In this document: positions 42,799 to 52,066 of the stretch, piece by piece | How positions within the stretch are numbered: position 1 is the first letter of the stretch | Layout: every line of letters begins with the position of its first letter | Assembly (NCBI GenBank): GCA_023443095.1 | Contig: JAEZVV010000165.1 | Span: 1-64,000, forward strand | Direction of reading: 5' to 3' | DNA length: 64,000 nucleotides | From: Pseudomonadota bacterium | GTDB taxonomy: Bacteria; Pseudomonadota; Gammaproteobacteria; Burkholderiales; Burkholderiaceae_F | The notes under the pieces: model-generated | The model's input: the letters and a program-made list of their open reading frames with translations, nothing else | Database searches by the model: none | Told to the model about the DNA's origin: nothing | Made by a program: the position numbers and the translations under genes

Positions 42799-44697
42799 TC
42801 AACCGGGAAAATCGAGCCGCAAGCGGCTTTGCAGCTTGCGCGCCTGGCGCAGGCCTTCCTTGACGATGCGCTTTTCCAAGGCTGAGAGCTGGCCGACTTC
42901 GATCTGGTTCGGATTGTCGTCGCCGCCGGCGCCTCGTTCGGCGCGGCGATGCTGCGCCCGCAGCCGCAACAGCTGGAAGAAATCAAAGGCGTCGTTCCAA
43001 CCGTCGGCATCGAGCTCGGGCAGTTTGCCGCCTTCGGCCAGCCGCCGCAGACGCTCGGTGGTGTTGGTCTGCGGCAGGCCGGCTGCGAGCGCCCAGATCC
43101 GCGCAGCGTCGACGAACAACATGGTGCCGCTGAGCTTGAGGTCGAGCACATGGCGGCCGCCATCGCCGAACAGCGATTCGAACACTCCGCCGAACTCGGG
43201 CGGCCGGTTGCGCAAGGCGTTGTCGGCCATCTGCTTGAGAAAACGCGGGTTGGCCTGAACCCGCGCCAGCACGTCTTCGCGCAACTGGTTGGCGAGCGCG
43301 GCTTCGCCGAACACCGGGCGGAAATCGAAAAAGATGCTGGCGTTGAGCAAAGCCTGCGGGTCGCCGCGATCGATCCAGCGCGCGAACAGGCCGTGCCAGC
43401 GGCTTGCCGGCAGGCACCAGGCCGGGTTGCTCGCCATGATCTGTCCCTGGCACAGAGGGAAGCCGGCCCGCGCCAGGGCCTGGTTAACCCAGGCCGCGAG
43501 CTCGAGCAAGCGGGCGCTGTCGGCGCCCTCGCCAACCATGATGCCGTTGTCCTGGTCGGTGGCGATGGTCTGTTCGCGCCGTCCCTCGCTGCCGAAGGCG
43601 AGCCAGCAGAAGCTGGCCGGGTCGACCTCGAACTGCTCGCACGCCAGCTGCAGCAGCCGCACCACCAGCTGGTCGTTGAGGTGGCTGATCAAGCGCGTGA
43701 GCTCGGCCGCTGCCACACCTTGCGCAACCAGGTGGTGCGACAGGCGCCGGATGTCGGACGCCGCGACCTCCAGCGTCGAGACGTCGCTCGCGCGCCGCAG
43801 CGTCACGGCCAGCTGCCTCACGGTCAAGCGCTGCATCGCGAACAGGTCGCGCTCGGAGACGACCCCGGCGAGCTGTTCGACCCCGCCCTCGCGGCGCATC
43901 ACCGGAATGTGGCGGATCGAATGTTCGGCCATCAGCATGGTGGCGTCGGCCGCGCTGGCCTCGGCATCGAGCGTGAGGACCCGGCTCGTCATCACTTGCG
44001 AGACCGGGGTCGACAAGGGCAGTTCGGGCAGGATGACGCGGCCGATCAGATCGGTGCGGGTCAGAATGCCGGCGACCCGTTCCCCCGCGCCATGGCGTTC
44101 GGTAACGATGATCGAGCCCACATGGGCATCGTGCATGCGGGTCAGGACTTCGCGCAGCGGAGTATCGGGCGTACAGGCCACTGGGGTCCGGCCCAGCACT
44201 TCGGCGAGCGGTGTGGCAAGGCTGCGCTGCGCGTTGGCGTCGGCCGCGTAGGCGGCCTGGACCTGCTGATGCGCCAGGTCCAGCAGCGAGCCCAGGCGAC
44301 GCTTGCAGAAATCGAGGAAGACCTGGCTGCGCCGGGTCAGTTCCTCAAAGCGCGAGCGCGGCAGCAGGATGACGAAGGTGTCGCCCACCGAGCGATAGAC
44401 CAGCGACACCGGCCGCTGCGCCAACAAGGCACCGACCGGGAAACAATCGCCCACCCCGCCCTCGAACGCGGTGGCGTTGTCATCGCGCGGATTCTCGCCC
44501 CGCACCCGCCCCTGCTTGATGATGATGAAATGCTCGGGCGCGGTCTCCGCCGGCGCGAGCAGAAGCTCGCCCGGACCGAAATACGCCACCTCGGCGTAAG
44601 CGACCAGGAACTCGAGATCGGCCGCCCTCATCGCCGAAAACGGCGTGTAGGCGGAGAGCACCTGCTTGAGCCCGGCGGCGATCGTCGGCGCCGTCAT
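42799..44697 (-). CDS. cNMP-binding/CBS/DUF294 putative nucleotidyltransferase
   Basis: 632 residues in four parts: cyclic-nucleotide-binding-like domain (about 10-130, FGPGELLLAPAETAPEHFIIIKQGRV in parts), two CBS domains (about 160-285, HDAHVGSIIVTERHG and MAEHSIRHIPVMRR), a DUF294 nucleotidyltransferase domain (about 330-460, with LAFGSEGRREQT and DQDNG) and a DUF294 C-terminal domain. The G-S-x-G-R-x-E-x-x-x-x-x-D-Q-D-N motif is intact, so transferase activity is plausible. Cyclic nucleotide or adenylate control is inferred from the domains. Confidence 0.9.
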   Translation of the reverse strand: MTAPTIAAGLKQVLSAYTPFSAMRAADLEFLVAYAEVAYFGPGELLLAPAETAPEHFIIIKQGRVRGENPRDDNATAFEGGVGDCFPVGALLAQRPVSLVYRSVGDTFVILLPRSRFEELTRRSQVFLDFCKRRLGSLLDLAHQQVQAAYAADANAQRSLATPLAEVLGRTPVACTPDTPLREVLTRMHDAHVGSIIVTERHGAGERVAGILTRTDLIGRVILPELPLSTPVSQVMTSRVLTLDAEASAADATMLMAEHSIRHIPVMRREGGVEQLAGVVSERDLFAMQRLTVRQLAVTLRRASDVSTLEVAASDIRRLSHHLVAQGVAAAELTRLISHLNDQLVVRLLQLACEQFEVDPASFCWLAFGSEGRREQTIATDQDNGIMVGEGADSARLLELAAWVNQALARAGFPLCQGQIMASNPAWCLPASRWHGLFARWIDRGDPQALLNASIFFDFRPVFGEAALANQLREDVLARVQANPRFLKQMADNALRNRPPEFGGVFESLFGDGGRHVLDLKLSGTMLFVDAARIWALAAGLPQTNTTERLRRLAEGGKLPELDADGWNDAFDFFQLLRLRAQHRRAERGAGGDDNPNQIEVGQLSALEKRIVKEGLRQARKLQSRLRLDFPG

Positions 44698-44731
44698 CGC
44701 CGCTCCGCCGCCGGGATCGCGGCCACCCTCA

Positions 44732-45709
44732 TCAAGCGACCGGCGGACGGGGTTGAGACTGAGGCTCAGTTTGAGGCTTCGACTGCGACTTCACCACCGT
44801 CATCGCGGTGGCGATCAGGCTGCCCACGTCCGACAGATTGGCCGGGATCACGAGCGAGTTGCCGGTCTTGGCGAGGCCGGCAAACGCGTCGACGTATTTC
44901 TCCGCGACCTTGAGGTTGACCGCTTCCATCCCGCCCGGAGCCTGGGTCGCGGCAGCGACCTTGCGCACCGCTTCGGCAGTTGCTTCGGCGATGGCGAGCA
45001 CGGCCGCGGCTTCACCCTGGGCGTTGTTGATCGCCGCCTGCTTGTCGCCCTCGGAGCGGGCAATCGCCGCTTCGCGCTGGCCGGTGGCGATGTTGATCTG
45101 CTCCTGCTTGCGGCCTTCGGAGGCCGCGATCAGGGCCCGTTTCTCGCGTTCGGCCGTGATCTGCTGTTGCATCGCGTGCAGGATCACCGCGGGCGGGGTC
45201 AGGTCCTTGATCTCGTAGCGCAGGACCTTTACGCCCCAGTTGAGGGCGGCTTCGTCGATCGCCGAGACCACGGCGTGGTTGATGTAGTCGCGCTCTTCGA
45301 AGGTCTTGTCGAGCTCGAGTTTGCCCACCACCGAACGCAGCGTGGTCTGCGCCAGCTGGGTGATCGCGAGGACGTAGTTGCTGGTGCCGTAGCTGGCGCG
45401 CTGCGGGTCGGTGACCTGGAAGAACAAGACGCCGTCGACCGACAGCTGGGTGTTGTCCTTGGTGATGCAGACCTGGCTCGGCGTGTCGAGCGGCACTTCC
45501 TTGAGGCTGTGTTTGTAGGCAACGCGGTCGATGAAGGGAACCACGATGTTGAGGCCGGGCGCGAGCACGGCGTGGAACTTGCCCAGGCGCTCGACCACCC
45601 AGGCGTTCTGCTGCGGCACGACCTTGACCGCCTGCACGATGAAGACCACGGCCAGGACGAGCAGGACCAGGGCGACGAGGGTCCCGGCATCGGGAAACAG
45701 AGGAAACAT
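44732..45709 (-). CDS. SPFH-domain membrane scaffold protein (QmcA/paraslipin)
   Basis: One N-terminal membrane helix (about 8-27), then an SPFH/band-7 domain (VPQQNAWVVERLGKF, VPFIDRVAYKHSLKE, TTLRSVVGKLELDKTFEER) and a long Ala/Glu/Lys-rich coiled coil (about 190-265). A Gln/Pro-rich tail ends the 325 residues. Such proteins form membrane microdomain scaffolds and often control proteases. It lies 8 bases after nfeD, its usual partner. Confidence 0.92.
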   Translation of the reverse strand: MFPLFPDAGTLVALVLLVLAVVFIVQAVKVVPQQNAWVVERLGKFHAVLAPGLNIVVPFIDRVAYKHSLKEVPLDTPSQVCITKDNTQLSVDGVLFFQVTDPQRASYGTSNYVLAITQLAQTTLRSVVGKLELDKTFEERDYINHAVVSAIDEAALNWGVKVLRYEIKDLTPPAVILHAMQQQITAEREKRALIAASEGRKQEQINIATGQREAAIARSEGDKQAAINNAQGEAAAVLAIAEATAEAVRKVAAATQAPGGMEAVNLKVAEKYVDAFAGLAKTGNSLVIPANLSDVGSLIATAMTVVKSQSKPQTEPQSQPRPPVA

Positions 45710-45717
45710 GAGGGCTC

Positions 45718-46140
45718 CTAGTTCGGCGCGCGGCGCGCGACAACAAGACGGTTGGATGAGATGGCGCAGATCACGTAGTCACCCGGGGCGGCGACTTCGC
45801 CCGGGGCCAGTTCGACGTCCCACACCGCGCCGCGGTACTGGGCGCGCGCAGTGCCCGAGGGGCTCCAGCCCTCGATCCGGATGCTGCGGCCGATGTCGGG
45901 GTTTTGCACCTCGTCGCTGAGGCCGGCGTCGCGTGCACGGCGACGGCGCAGCCAGAGCGAACCCGCCACACCGATCACCGCCGCCACCAGCAGTTGCAGC
46001 GCGAGCGGGCCGCCGGCCAGCGCCACGGCACCGCCAGCGGCAGCGCCCAGCGCAATCACCAGCAGATAGAAGGTTCCGGTCAGCAGTTCGGCCGCCGCCA
46101 GGGCGAAGGCCAGGACCAACCACCAGACATAGGCTTGCAT
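45718..46140 (-). CDS. NfeD-family membrane protein
   Basis: Short NfeD (140 residues): two or three N-terminal hydrophobic helices (about 3-30, 33-68) and a C-terminal OB-fold domain (GRSIRIEGWSPSGTARAQYRGAVWDVE in parts, then VICAISSNRLVV). NfeD and SPFH proteins work as pairs; here nfeD comes first and is followed by the SPFH gene 8 bases later. Confidence 0.9.
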   Translation of the reverse strand: MQAYVWWLVLAFALAAAELLTGTFYLLVIALGAAAGGAVALAGGPLALQLLVAAVIGVAGSLWLRRRRARDAGLSDEVQNPDIGRSIRIEGWSPSGTARAQYRGAVWDVELAPGEVAAPGDYVICAISSNRLVVARRAPN

Positions 46141-46156
46141 CAGGTCTCCAGATCAG

Positions 46157-46181
46157 AAAAACGGCCGCCCGAAGGCGGCCG
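46157..46181 (-). terminator. Intrinsic terminator after ppsA
   Basis: CGGCCGCC (46162-46169), loop CGAA, GGCGGCCG (46174-46181), with five A on the plus-strand left side, which is a T-run on the minus strand. It lies 28 bases past the ppsA stop and just before nfeD. Confidence 0.85.
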
Positions 46182-46208
46182 CAGAGCTCAGCCCGGGATG
46201 GGCCTCAT

Positions 46209-48584
46209 TCAAGCAGATCGCGCCAATCTCTGCCAAGTATCGACCACGGTGTCGGGGTTGAGCGAGATCGATTCGATCCCCTCATCCATCAACCATTGAG
46301 CAAAGTCAGCATGGTCCGACGGGCCTTGACCACAGATGCCGATGTATTTGCCCTGCTTGCGGCAGGCGGCGATCGCCATCGACAGCAGCGCCTTGACCGC
46401 CGGGTCGCGTTCGTCGAACGACGCGGCCACCAACCCCGAGTCGCGGTCAAGGCCGAGCGTGAGCTGGGTGAGGTCGTTCGAACCGATAGAGAAGCCGTCG
46501 AAATACTCGAGGAACTGCTCGGCCAGCACAGCGTTGCTGGGGATCTCGCACATCATGATCACGCGCAAGCCGTTTTCGCCGCGCTTCAAGCCGTGGGCAG
46601 CGAGCAGCTCGGGCACCCGGCGGGCTTCGCCCAGGGTGCGCACGAACGGGATCATGATCTCGACGTTAGTCAGGCCCATGTCGTTGCGCACGCGCTTCAG
46701 GGCCGCGCATTCCATCGCGAAACACTCGGCAAAGCTGTCGGCGATGTAGCGGCTGGCGCCGCGGAAGCCGAGCATGGGGTTTTCTTCGTCGGGCTCGTAG
46801 CGTGAACCGCCGATCAGCTTCTTGTATTCGTTGCTCTTGAAGTCCGACATGCGCACGATCACCTTCTTCGGCCAGAAGGCCGCGCCGATCGTGGCGATGC
46901 CTTCGGCGAGCTTGGCTTCGAAGAAGGCGCGCGGGCTGGCGTAACCGAAGGACAGACGCTCGACTGCGCGCTTGAGATCGTCGTCGATCAGCGGGTAGTC
47001 GAGCACCGCCTTGGGGTGCACGCCGATGTTGTTGTTGATGATGAACTCGAGACGGGCGAGGCCGACCCCGGCGTTGGGCAGCGACTGGAAGTCGAAAGCC
47101 AGCTGCGGATTGCCGACGTTCATCATGATCTTGAGGTCGATCGGCGGCAGTTCGCCCTGCTGGACCGTCTCCACTTCCATCTCGAGCGCGCCGGAATAGA
47201 TGTTGCCGGTATCACCCTCGGCGCAGCTGACGGTCACCTTCTGGCCGTCGACCAGCGCTTCGGTGGCGTCGCCGCAGCCGACCACTGCCGGGATCCCGAG
47301 TTCGCGCGCGATGATCGCCGCGTGGCAGGTGCGGCCGCCGCGGTTGGTGACGATGGCAGAAGCGCGCTTCATCACCGGTTCCCAGTTGGGGTCGGTCATG
47401 TCGGTGACCAGCACATCGCCCGGCTTGACCTGGTCCATCTCGTCGGCACCACTGACGATGCGCACGGTACCGATACCGATCTTCTGGCCGATCGCGCGGC
47501 CGGTGGCGAGCAGCGGCCCCTTGCCCTTGAGCTTGAAGCGTTGCTGGGTCTCACCGCCGTCCTGCGATTTCACGGTCTCGGGGCGTGCCTGCAGGATGTA
47601 GATCTTGCCGTCGACGCCGTCCTTGCCCCACTCAATGTCCATCGGGCGCTGGTAATGCTGCTCGATGATCATCGCGTAACGCGCAAGCTCGAGCACGTCG
47701 TCGTCGGTGAGCGAGAACTGGTGGCGCTGCGCGTCGGGCACATCGACCGTACGCACGGTGCGGCTGCCGGCGGCCTCGGGATCGAACTCCATCTTGATCA
47801 GCTTGGAGCCGAGCGAGCGGCGGATGATGGGGAACTTGCCGGCCGCGAGCATCGGCTTGTGAACGTAGAACTCGTCGGGGTTGACCGCGCCCTGGACCAC
47901 GGTTTCGCCCAGGCCGTAGCTCGAGGTGATGAAGACCACTTGATCAAAGCCGCTCTCGGTGTCGAGCGTGAACATCACCCCCGAGGCGCCGCGGTCGGAA
48001 CGGACCATGCGCTGGATGCCGGCCGACAGGGCCACTTCGGCGTGAGTGAAGCCCTTGTGCACGCGGTACGAGATCGCGCGGTCGTTGTAGAGCGAAGCGA
48101 AGACCTCCTTGACGCGGTCGATCACGTCGTCGACGCCGACCACGTTGAGGAAGGTCTCCTGCTGCCCCGCAAAGGAAGCGTCGGGCAGGTCTTCGGCGGT
48201 GGCCGACGAACGCACGGCGACCGAGATGTCGTCCTTGGCTTCGCCCTTGAGCCACTGGTAGAAGTTGCGGATCTCCTGATCCAGCGCCAGCGGCAGCGGC
48301 GCATCGATAATCCATTGGCGGATCTGCGCGCCGGCGGCGGTCAGCGCCCGGACATCGTCGACATCGAGGTGTTCGAGCTTCTCGGCGATACGCTGCTCGA
48401 GCTGGCCCTCGCGCAGGAAGACGCGGAACGCCTCGGCCGTGGTGGCAAATCCGTCCGGCACCCGGATGCCGGCATCGGAAAGTTGGCTGAGCATTTCGCC
48501 CAGAGAAGCGTTTTTGCCGCCGACCGATTCAACATCGGTCATGCGGAGCTGGCTGAAGGGAACGACGTAGCGTCCTGGTTGCAT
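46209..48584 (-). CDS. ppsA: Phosphoenolpyruvate synthase PpsA
   Basis: Makes PEP from pyruvate and ATP (with release of AMP and phosphate) for gluconeogenesis. The 791 residues show an N-terminal ATP-binding domain (GGKNASLGEM, VRSSATAEDLPDASFAGQQET in parts), the swivelling phosphohistidine domain with GGRTCHAAIIARELG (H421) and a TIM-barrel end (GSNDLTQL, CGQGPSD). T419, two residues before the histidine, is the site that the PpsR-type regulator phosphorylates in this family. It is divergent from ppsR. Confidence 0.97.
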   Translation of the reverse strand: MQPGRYVVPFSQLRMTDVESVGGKNASLGEMLSQLSDAGIRVPDGFATTAEAFRVFLREGQLEQRIAEKLEHLDVDDVRALTAAGAQIRQWIIDAPLPLALDQEIRNFYQWLKGEAKDDISVAVRSSATAEDLPDASFAGQQETFLNVVGVDDVIDRVKEVFASLYNDRAISYRVHKGFTHAEVALSAGIQRMVRSDRGASGVMFTLDTESGFDQVVFITSSYGLGETVVQGAVNPDEFYVHKPMLAAGKFPIIRRSLGSKLIKMEFDPEAAGSRTVRTVDVPDAQRHQFSLTDDDVLELARYAMIIEQHYQRPMDIEWGKDGVDGKIYILQARPETVKSQDGGETQQRFKLKGKGPLLATGRAIGQKIGIGTVRIVSGADEMDQVKPGDVLVTDMTDPNWEPVMKRASAIVTNRGGRTCHAAIIARELGIPAVVGCGDATEALVDGQKVTVSCAEGDTGNIYSGALEMEVETVQQGELPPIDLKIMMNVGNPQLAFDFQSLPNAGVGLARLEFIINNNIGVHPKAVLDYPLIDDDLKRAVERLSFGYASPRAFFEAKLAEGIATIGAAFWPKKVIVRMSDFKSNEYKKLIGGSRYEPDEENPMLGFRGASRYIADSFAECFAMECAALKRVRNDMGLTNVEIMIPFVRTLGEARRVPELLAAHGLKRGENGLRVIMMCEIPSNAVLAEQFLEYFDGFSIGSNDLTQLTLGLDRDSGLVAASFDERDPAVKALLSMAIAACRKQGKYIGICGQGPSDHADFAQWLMDEGIESISLNPDTVVDTWQRLARSA

Positions 48585-48610
48585 GCCCAGTCCTCGAGCT
48601 TAGGTGTGTG

Positions 48611-48629
48611 AGAATCGAGGCGGATTCTA
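48611..48629 (-). promoter_or_regulatory. ppsA promoter region with inverted repeat
   Basis: On the minus strand TAGAAT (48629-48624) could be a -10 box, about 33 bases of leader before ATG 48584. AGAATC (48611-48616) and GATTCT (48623-48628) form a perfect 6-base inverted repeat with a 6-base centre that overlaps this box. The pattern suits a repressor site. No clear -35 is visible. Confidence 0.35.
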
Positions 48630-48672
48630 GCCTTTCGCCACTTCGCCGTTGCGCCGCACCATGGGAGCCCGC

Positions 48673-49536
48673 ATGCCCGACCGTTCCATCAATGCCTCAC
48701 CGCCGCCCGATCGCACCGTTTTTTTTGTCTCGGACGGCACTGGCATCACCGCCGAAACCCTGGGCCACTCCGTCCTGACCCAGTTTGAAGGGCTGCGGGT
48801 GCGCCAGCAGCGCCTGCCTTTCATCGACACCCCCGAGAAAGCCCGGATCGCCGCCCAGCGGATCAATGAAGCCGGGGCACGCGACGGCAAACGCGCGATT
48901 GTTTTCTCGACCCTGGTCGATCCGGCCGTCGCCGGCGCGTTGAAAGCGAGCTGCAATGCTTTCGTGGTCGAGATGTTCAAGGCTTTCGTCGAACCGCTCG
49001 AGATCGAGCTCGATCTGAAAAGCGCGCATACGATCGGCCGCTCGCACCAGATCCAGGATTCGGAGAAATACAAGAACCGGATCGAGGCGATCAACTTCAC
49101 CCTCGCCCACGACGACGGCCAGTCGGCCAAGGGCTTGAAGGAAGCCGACGTGATCCTGGTGGGCGTGTCGCGCAGCGGCAAGACGCCGACCAGCCTTTAC
49201 CTGGCAATGCAATACGGCATCAAGGCCGCCAACTACCCGCTGATTCCCGAGGACTTCGAGCGCAACGTCCTGCCCAGCGCCCTGCCCCCCCACCGCGACA
49301 AGCTCTTCGGCCTGTCGATCTCTCCCGAGCGCCTGGCCGAGGTGCGCCACGAACGCCGCCCCAACAGCCGCTACGCCGCGATCGACAACTGCCGCTACGA
49401 GATCGACGCCGCCGAACGCATGATGCGGCGCGAAGGCATCCGCTGGCTGTCATCGACCACCAAGTCGATCGAAGAAATCGCCGCCACCATCATTCAGGAC
49501 GTCAGGCTAGACCGCAACGGCGACGGCTTAGAGTGA
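48673..49536 (+). CDS. ppsR: PEP synthase regulatory kinase/pyrophosphorylase PpsR
   Basis: DUF299-family bifunctional enzyme that turns PpsA off by ADP-dependent phosphorylation of a threonine next to the catalytic histidine, and on again by Pi-dependent removal. The 287 residues show RTVFFVSDGTGITAETLGHS, the P-loop GVSRSGKTPTSLYLA and the end SIEEIAATIIQ. ATG 48673 has GGGAG 5 bases upstream; ATG 48661 and TTG 48649 are in-frame options. It overlaps the methyltransferase gene end by 9 bases. Confidence 0.94.
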   Translation: MPDRSINASPPPDRTVFFVSDGTGITAETLGHSVLTQFEGLRVRQQRLPFIDTPEKARIAAQRINEAGARDGKRAIVFSTLVDPAVAGALKASCNAFVVEMFKAFVEPLEIELDLKSAHTIGRSHQIQDSEKYKNRIEAINFTLAHDDGQSAKGLKEADVILVGVSRSGKTPTSLYLAMQYGIKAANYPLIPEDFERNVLPSALPPHRDKLFGLSISPERLAEVRHERRPNSRYAAIDNCRYEIDAAERMMRREGIRWLSSTTKSIEEIAATIIQDVRLDRNGDGLE

Positions 49537-50322
49537 CCGTCGGCGGCGCTGCTCGAACAGGCAGATCGCGGCCGCAGCGCCGACGTTGAGCGATTCGACC
49601 GCGGCGTCGATCGGGATGAAGAGGCGGCGCTGCGCCACGGCCAGCGCCGCGGGCGGCAGGCCGGCGCCCTCCGACCCCATCATCCACACGCTGGGCCCGC
49701 GGCCCCAGTCGGCCGCGTACAGGTCGCTCCCGCCGGTGGCGTCGGCCGCCAGGCGTTCGGCCGCGAAGGCGCCGGCCAGCTGCTCGGGCGCCACACTTTC
49801 GTGGATCTGGACCGCGAAATGCGCACCCATGCCGGCGCGCAAGACCTTGGGCGACCACACATAGGCGGTGTCGGCGCTGGCGGCAAGATGCCGCACCCCG
49901 GCCGCCGCCGCGGTGCGGATGATAGTGCCGACATTGCCCGGCTCCTGCAGGCCGGCCAGGTAGACCGCGTCGATCGCTGCCGCCTGCGGCAGCGGCGCCG
50001 CCGGGATGCTGAACTCGACGACCGGCCCGGTGCCCTGATCGACCGGGCTGATGCGGTCGTAAAGCGCCCCCGCCAGCTCGACCAGGGGCGCGCCCTTGGC
50101 GATCGCGAGCGTCTCGGCCACCGAAAGCGCCTCGCGATGGACCAGGCCGGCGCGGATGATCACTGCTTCGACCGCCACCGGGACCCTCAGCAGGACTTCA
50201 GCCAAGTGGATGCCTTCGGCCAAGCTGCGGCGCGCCAGGCGACAGGCCCGGCTGCTCTCGGCCAGCTTGCGCCAGTGTTTGAACTGCGCGTTGTCGACCG
50301 AAGCGATTGCGATCTGCTTCAT
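49528..50322 (-). CDS. SpoU/TrmH-family RNA 2'-O-methyltransferase
   Basis: SPOUT-fold methyltransferase, 264 residues. The three SpoU motifs are visible: LAGLQEPGNVGTIIRTAAAAG, then WMMGSEGAGLP and IPIDAAVESLNVGAAAAICLFE. The N-terminal substrate-binding part (FKHWRKLAESSRACRLARRSLAEG in parts) resembles RlmB-type enzymes. The target is likely rRNA but cannot be fixed. It overlaps rnhB by 4 bases. Confidence 0.9.
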   Translation of the reverse strand: MKQIAIASVDNAQFKHWRKLAESSRACRLARRSLAEGIHLAEVLLRVPVAVEAVIIRAGLVHREALSVAETLAIAKGAPLVELAGALYDRISPVDQGTGPVVEFSIPAAPLPQAAAIDAVYLAGLQEPGNVGTIIRTAAAAGVRHLAASADTAYVWSPKVLRAGMGAHFAVQIHESVAPEQLAGAFAAERLAADATGGSDLYAADWGRGPSVWMMGSEGAGLPPAALAVAQRRLFIPIDAAVESLNVGAAAAICLFEQRRRRSL

Positions 50323-50915
50323 GTTTCCTCCAGCACTCGGCGCACCGGCGCAAACGAACGGCGGTGGATGGCGCAGGCGCCCAACTCGCGCAAGGCGGCC
50401 ATGTGACGGGCCGTGCCGTAGCCGGCGTGCTGGGCAAAACCGTAACCGGGAAACTCGGCGTCAGCCGCGGCCATCAGCGCGTCGCGCGCCGTCTTGGCCA
50501 GGATCGACGCCGCCGAGATGGCGGGTTCGAGCGCGTCGCCGTCGATGATCGCCCGCGCCGGCACGGTCAGCCGCGGCAGCTGGTTGCCGTCGACCAGGAC
50601 CTGGTCGGGCGTATTCGCCAGGCCGGCGACGGCGCGCTCCATCGCCCGGAACGTGGCCTGGAGGATGTTGATCGCATCGATCTCCTCGACGCTCGCCTCG
50701 GCCACGCACCAGGCCAGCGCCTTGGCGCGGATCTCGACCGCGAGCCGCTCGCGTTGGCGGGCGCTGAGTTTCTTCGAGTCGGCCAGACCCTCGATCGGCC
50801 GACTCGGGTCGAGGATCACTGCGGCCGCCACCACCGGACCGGCCAGCGGCCCGCGGCCGGCTTCGTCGACCCCGGCGATCAGGCGCGGCGCCGGCACGTC
50901 GAACAAGTCTTTCAT
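50319..50915 (-). CDS. rnhB: Ribonuclease HII
   Basis: Cuts RNA in RNA-DNA hybrids and at single ribonucleotides. The 198 residues have IAGVDEAGRGPLAGPVVAAA (D and E catalytic), GLADSKKLS, LVDGN and AASILAKTARD. It sits between lpxB and the methyltransferase with 4-base overlaps on both sides, a betaproteobacterial arrangement. Confidence 0.95.
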   Translation of the reverse strand: MKDLFDVPAPRLIAGVDEAGRGPLAGPVVAAAVILDPSRPIEGLADSKKLSARQRERLAVEIRAKALAWCVAEASVEEIDAINILQATFRAMERAVAGLANTPDQVLVDGNQLPRLTVPARAIIDGDALEPAISAASILAKTARDALMAAADAEFPGYGFAQHAGYGTARHMAALRELGACAIHRRSFAPVRRVLEET

Positions 50916-52066
50916 CGCGCGGTCGCCAGGATCGCTTCGGTCGCCAAAGCGGGCGTGTCGCGCGAGAGCGATTCGTGCATCGCGGTGAAACGCTCGACCA
51001 GTTGAGCGCGGCGGCCGGCATCGAGCTGCTCAAGCATGGAGTGGGCAATGGCGGAGGGCGTGGCGTCTTCCTGCAGGAGCTCGGGCACCAGGAACTCTCG
51101 CGCCAGGATGTTGGGCAGCCCGACCCACGGAATCAGCCCCTTGCGCCGCATGATCCAGGCCGACAGGCGCGGCATCAGGTAGCCGATCACCATCGGCTTC
51201 TTGTAAAGCGCGGCTTCGAGCGTGGCGGTGCCGCTCGCTACCAGCACGGCATCGGCCGCCTCGAGCACATCGTGCGAGCGGCCGCTGGTGATCGCGGTGG
51301 CCTCGGCCAGCCGGGGATGGGTCGCCAGCAGAGTCTCGATCTGGCGGCGGCGTTCGGCGTCGGCTGCCGGCACCACGAAACGCAGCTTCGGCTCGCTCGC
51401 CAACATCAGTTCGGCTGCAGCGAAGAAGTTTGGTCCGCACCAGCGCACTTCGTCGGCACGGCTGCCGGGCAGAATGGCGACCAGCGGATCGCCCTCCCCC
51501 AGCCCCAAGCGCACGCGCGCGGCGGCTTCGTCGGGGAACATCGGGATCACACGCGCCAGCGGATGGCCGATGTAGGTCGCGCGCAGGCCGGCCTGGTCAT
51601 AGATCGCCTGCTCGAACGGGAAGATCAGCAGCATATGGTCGACCGCCCGCCGCACGAGCTCGATGCGTTCGGGCCGCCAGGCCCAGATCGACGGGCTGAC
51701 GAAATGCACCGTCGGGACGCCGGCGGCACGCAGCTTGAGTTCGAGCCCGAGGTTGAAGTCGGGGGCGTCGACGCCGACGAAGGCGCGCGGCGGCTGCGCC
51801 GTCAGGCGCTGGGCGAGCGAACGCCGCAGCGCCAGCAGCCGCGGCAGATGGCGCAGCACTTCGACGTAGCCGCGCACGGCCAGCTCGCGCGAGTGGTGCC
51901 AGGGCAGCAGACCGGCCTCGATCATGCGGTCGCCACCTATGCCCACCAGTTCGTCGGCGGGCGAGCGCCGCGCCAGTTCGGGCAGGACAAGCGAGGCCAG
52001 CAGGTCGCCCGAGGCCTCGCCCGCCAGGAAAGCGATTTGCGGGCGGGCGGGAAGCAGCGACGACAT
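50912..52066 (-). CDS. lpxB: Lipid-A-disaccharide synthase LpxB
   Basis: Joins UDP-2,3-diacylglucosamine and lipid X to make the lipid A disaccharide at the inner membrane. The 384 residues start with FLAGEASGDLLAS and contain FVGVDAPDFNLGLE, VHFVSPSIWAWRPERI, YIGHPLA and LPGSRADEV, all typical of this GT-B enzyme. The start overlaps the lpxA stop (TGATG). Confidence 0.96.
   Translation of the reverse strand: MSSLLPARPQIAFLAGEASGDLLASLVLPELARRSPADELVGIGGDRMIEAGLLPWHHSRELAVRGYVEVLRHLPRLLALRRSLAQRLTAQPPRAFVGVDAPDFNLGLELKLRAAGVPTVHFVSPSIWAWRPERIELVRRAVDHMLLIFPFEQAIYDQAGLRATYIGHPLARVIPMFPDEAAARVRLGLGEGDPLVAILPGSRADEVRWCGPNFFAAAELMLASEPKLRFVVPAADAERRRQIETLLATHPRLAEATAITSGRSHDVLEAADAVLVASGTATLEAALYKKPMVIGYLMPRLSAWIMRRKGLIPWVGLPNILAREFLVPELLQEDATPSAIAHSMLEQLDAGRRAQLVERFTAMHESLSRDTPALATEAILATAR

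Noticed and set aside
42949..44913. A 654-codon plus-strand open frame opposite the DUF294 gene
   Set aside because: The minus-strand gene has full domain matches; the plus-strand translation has none.
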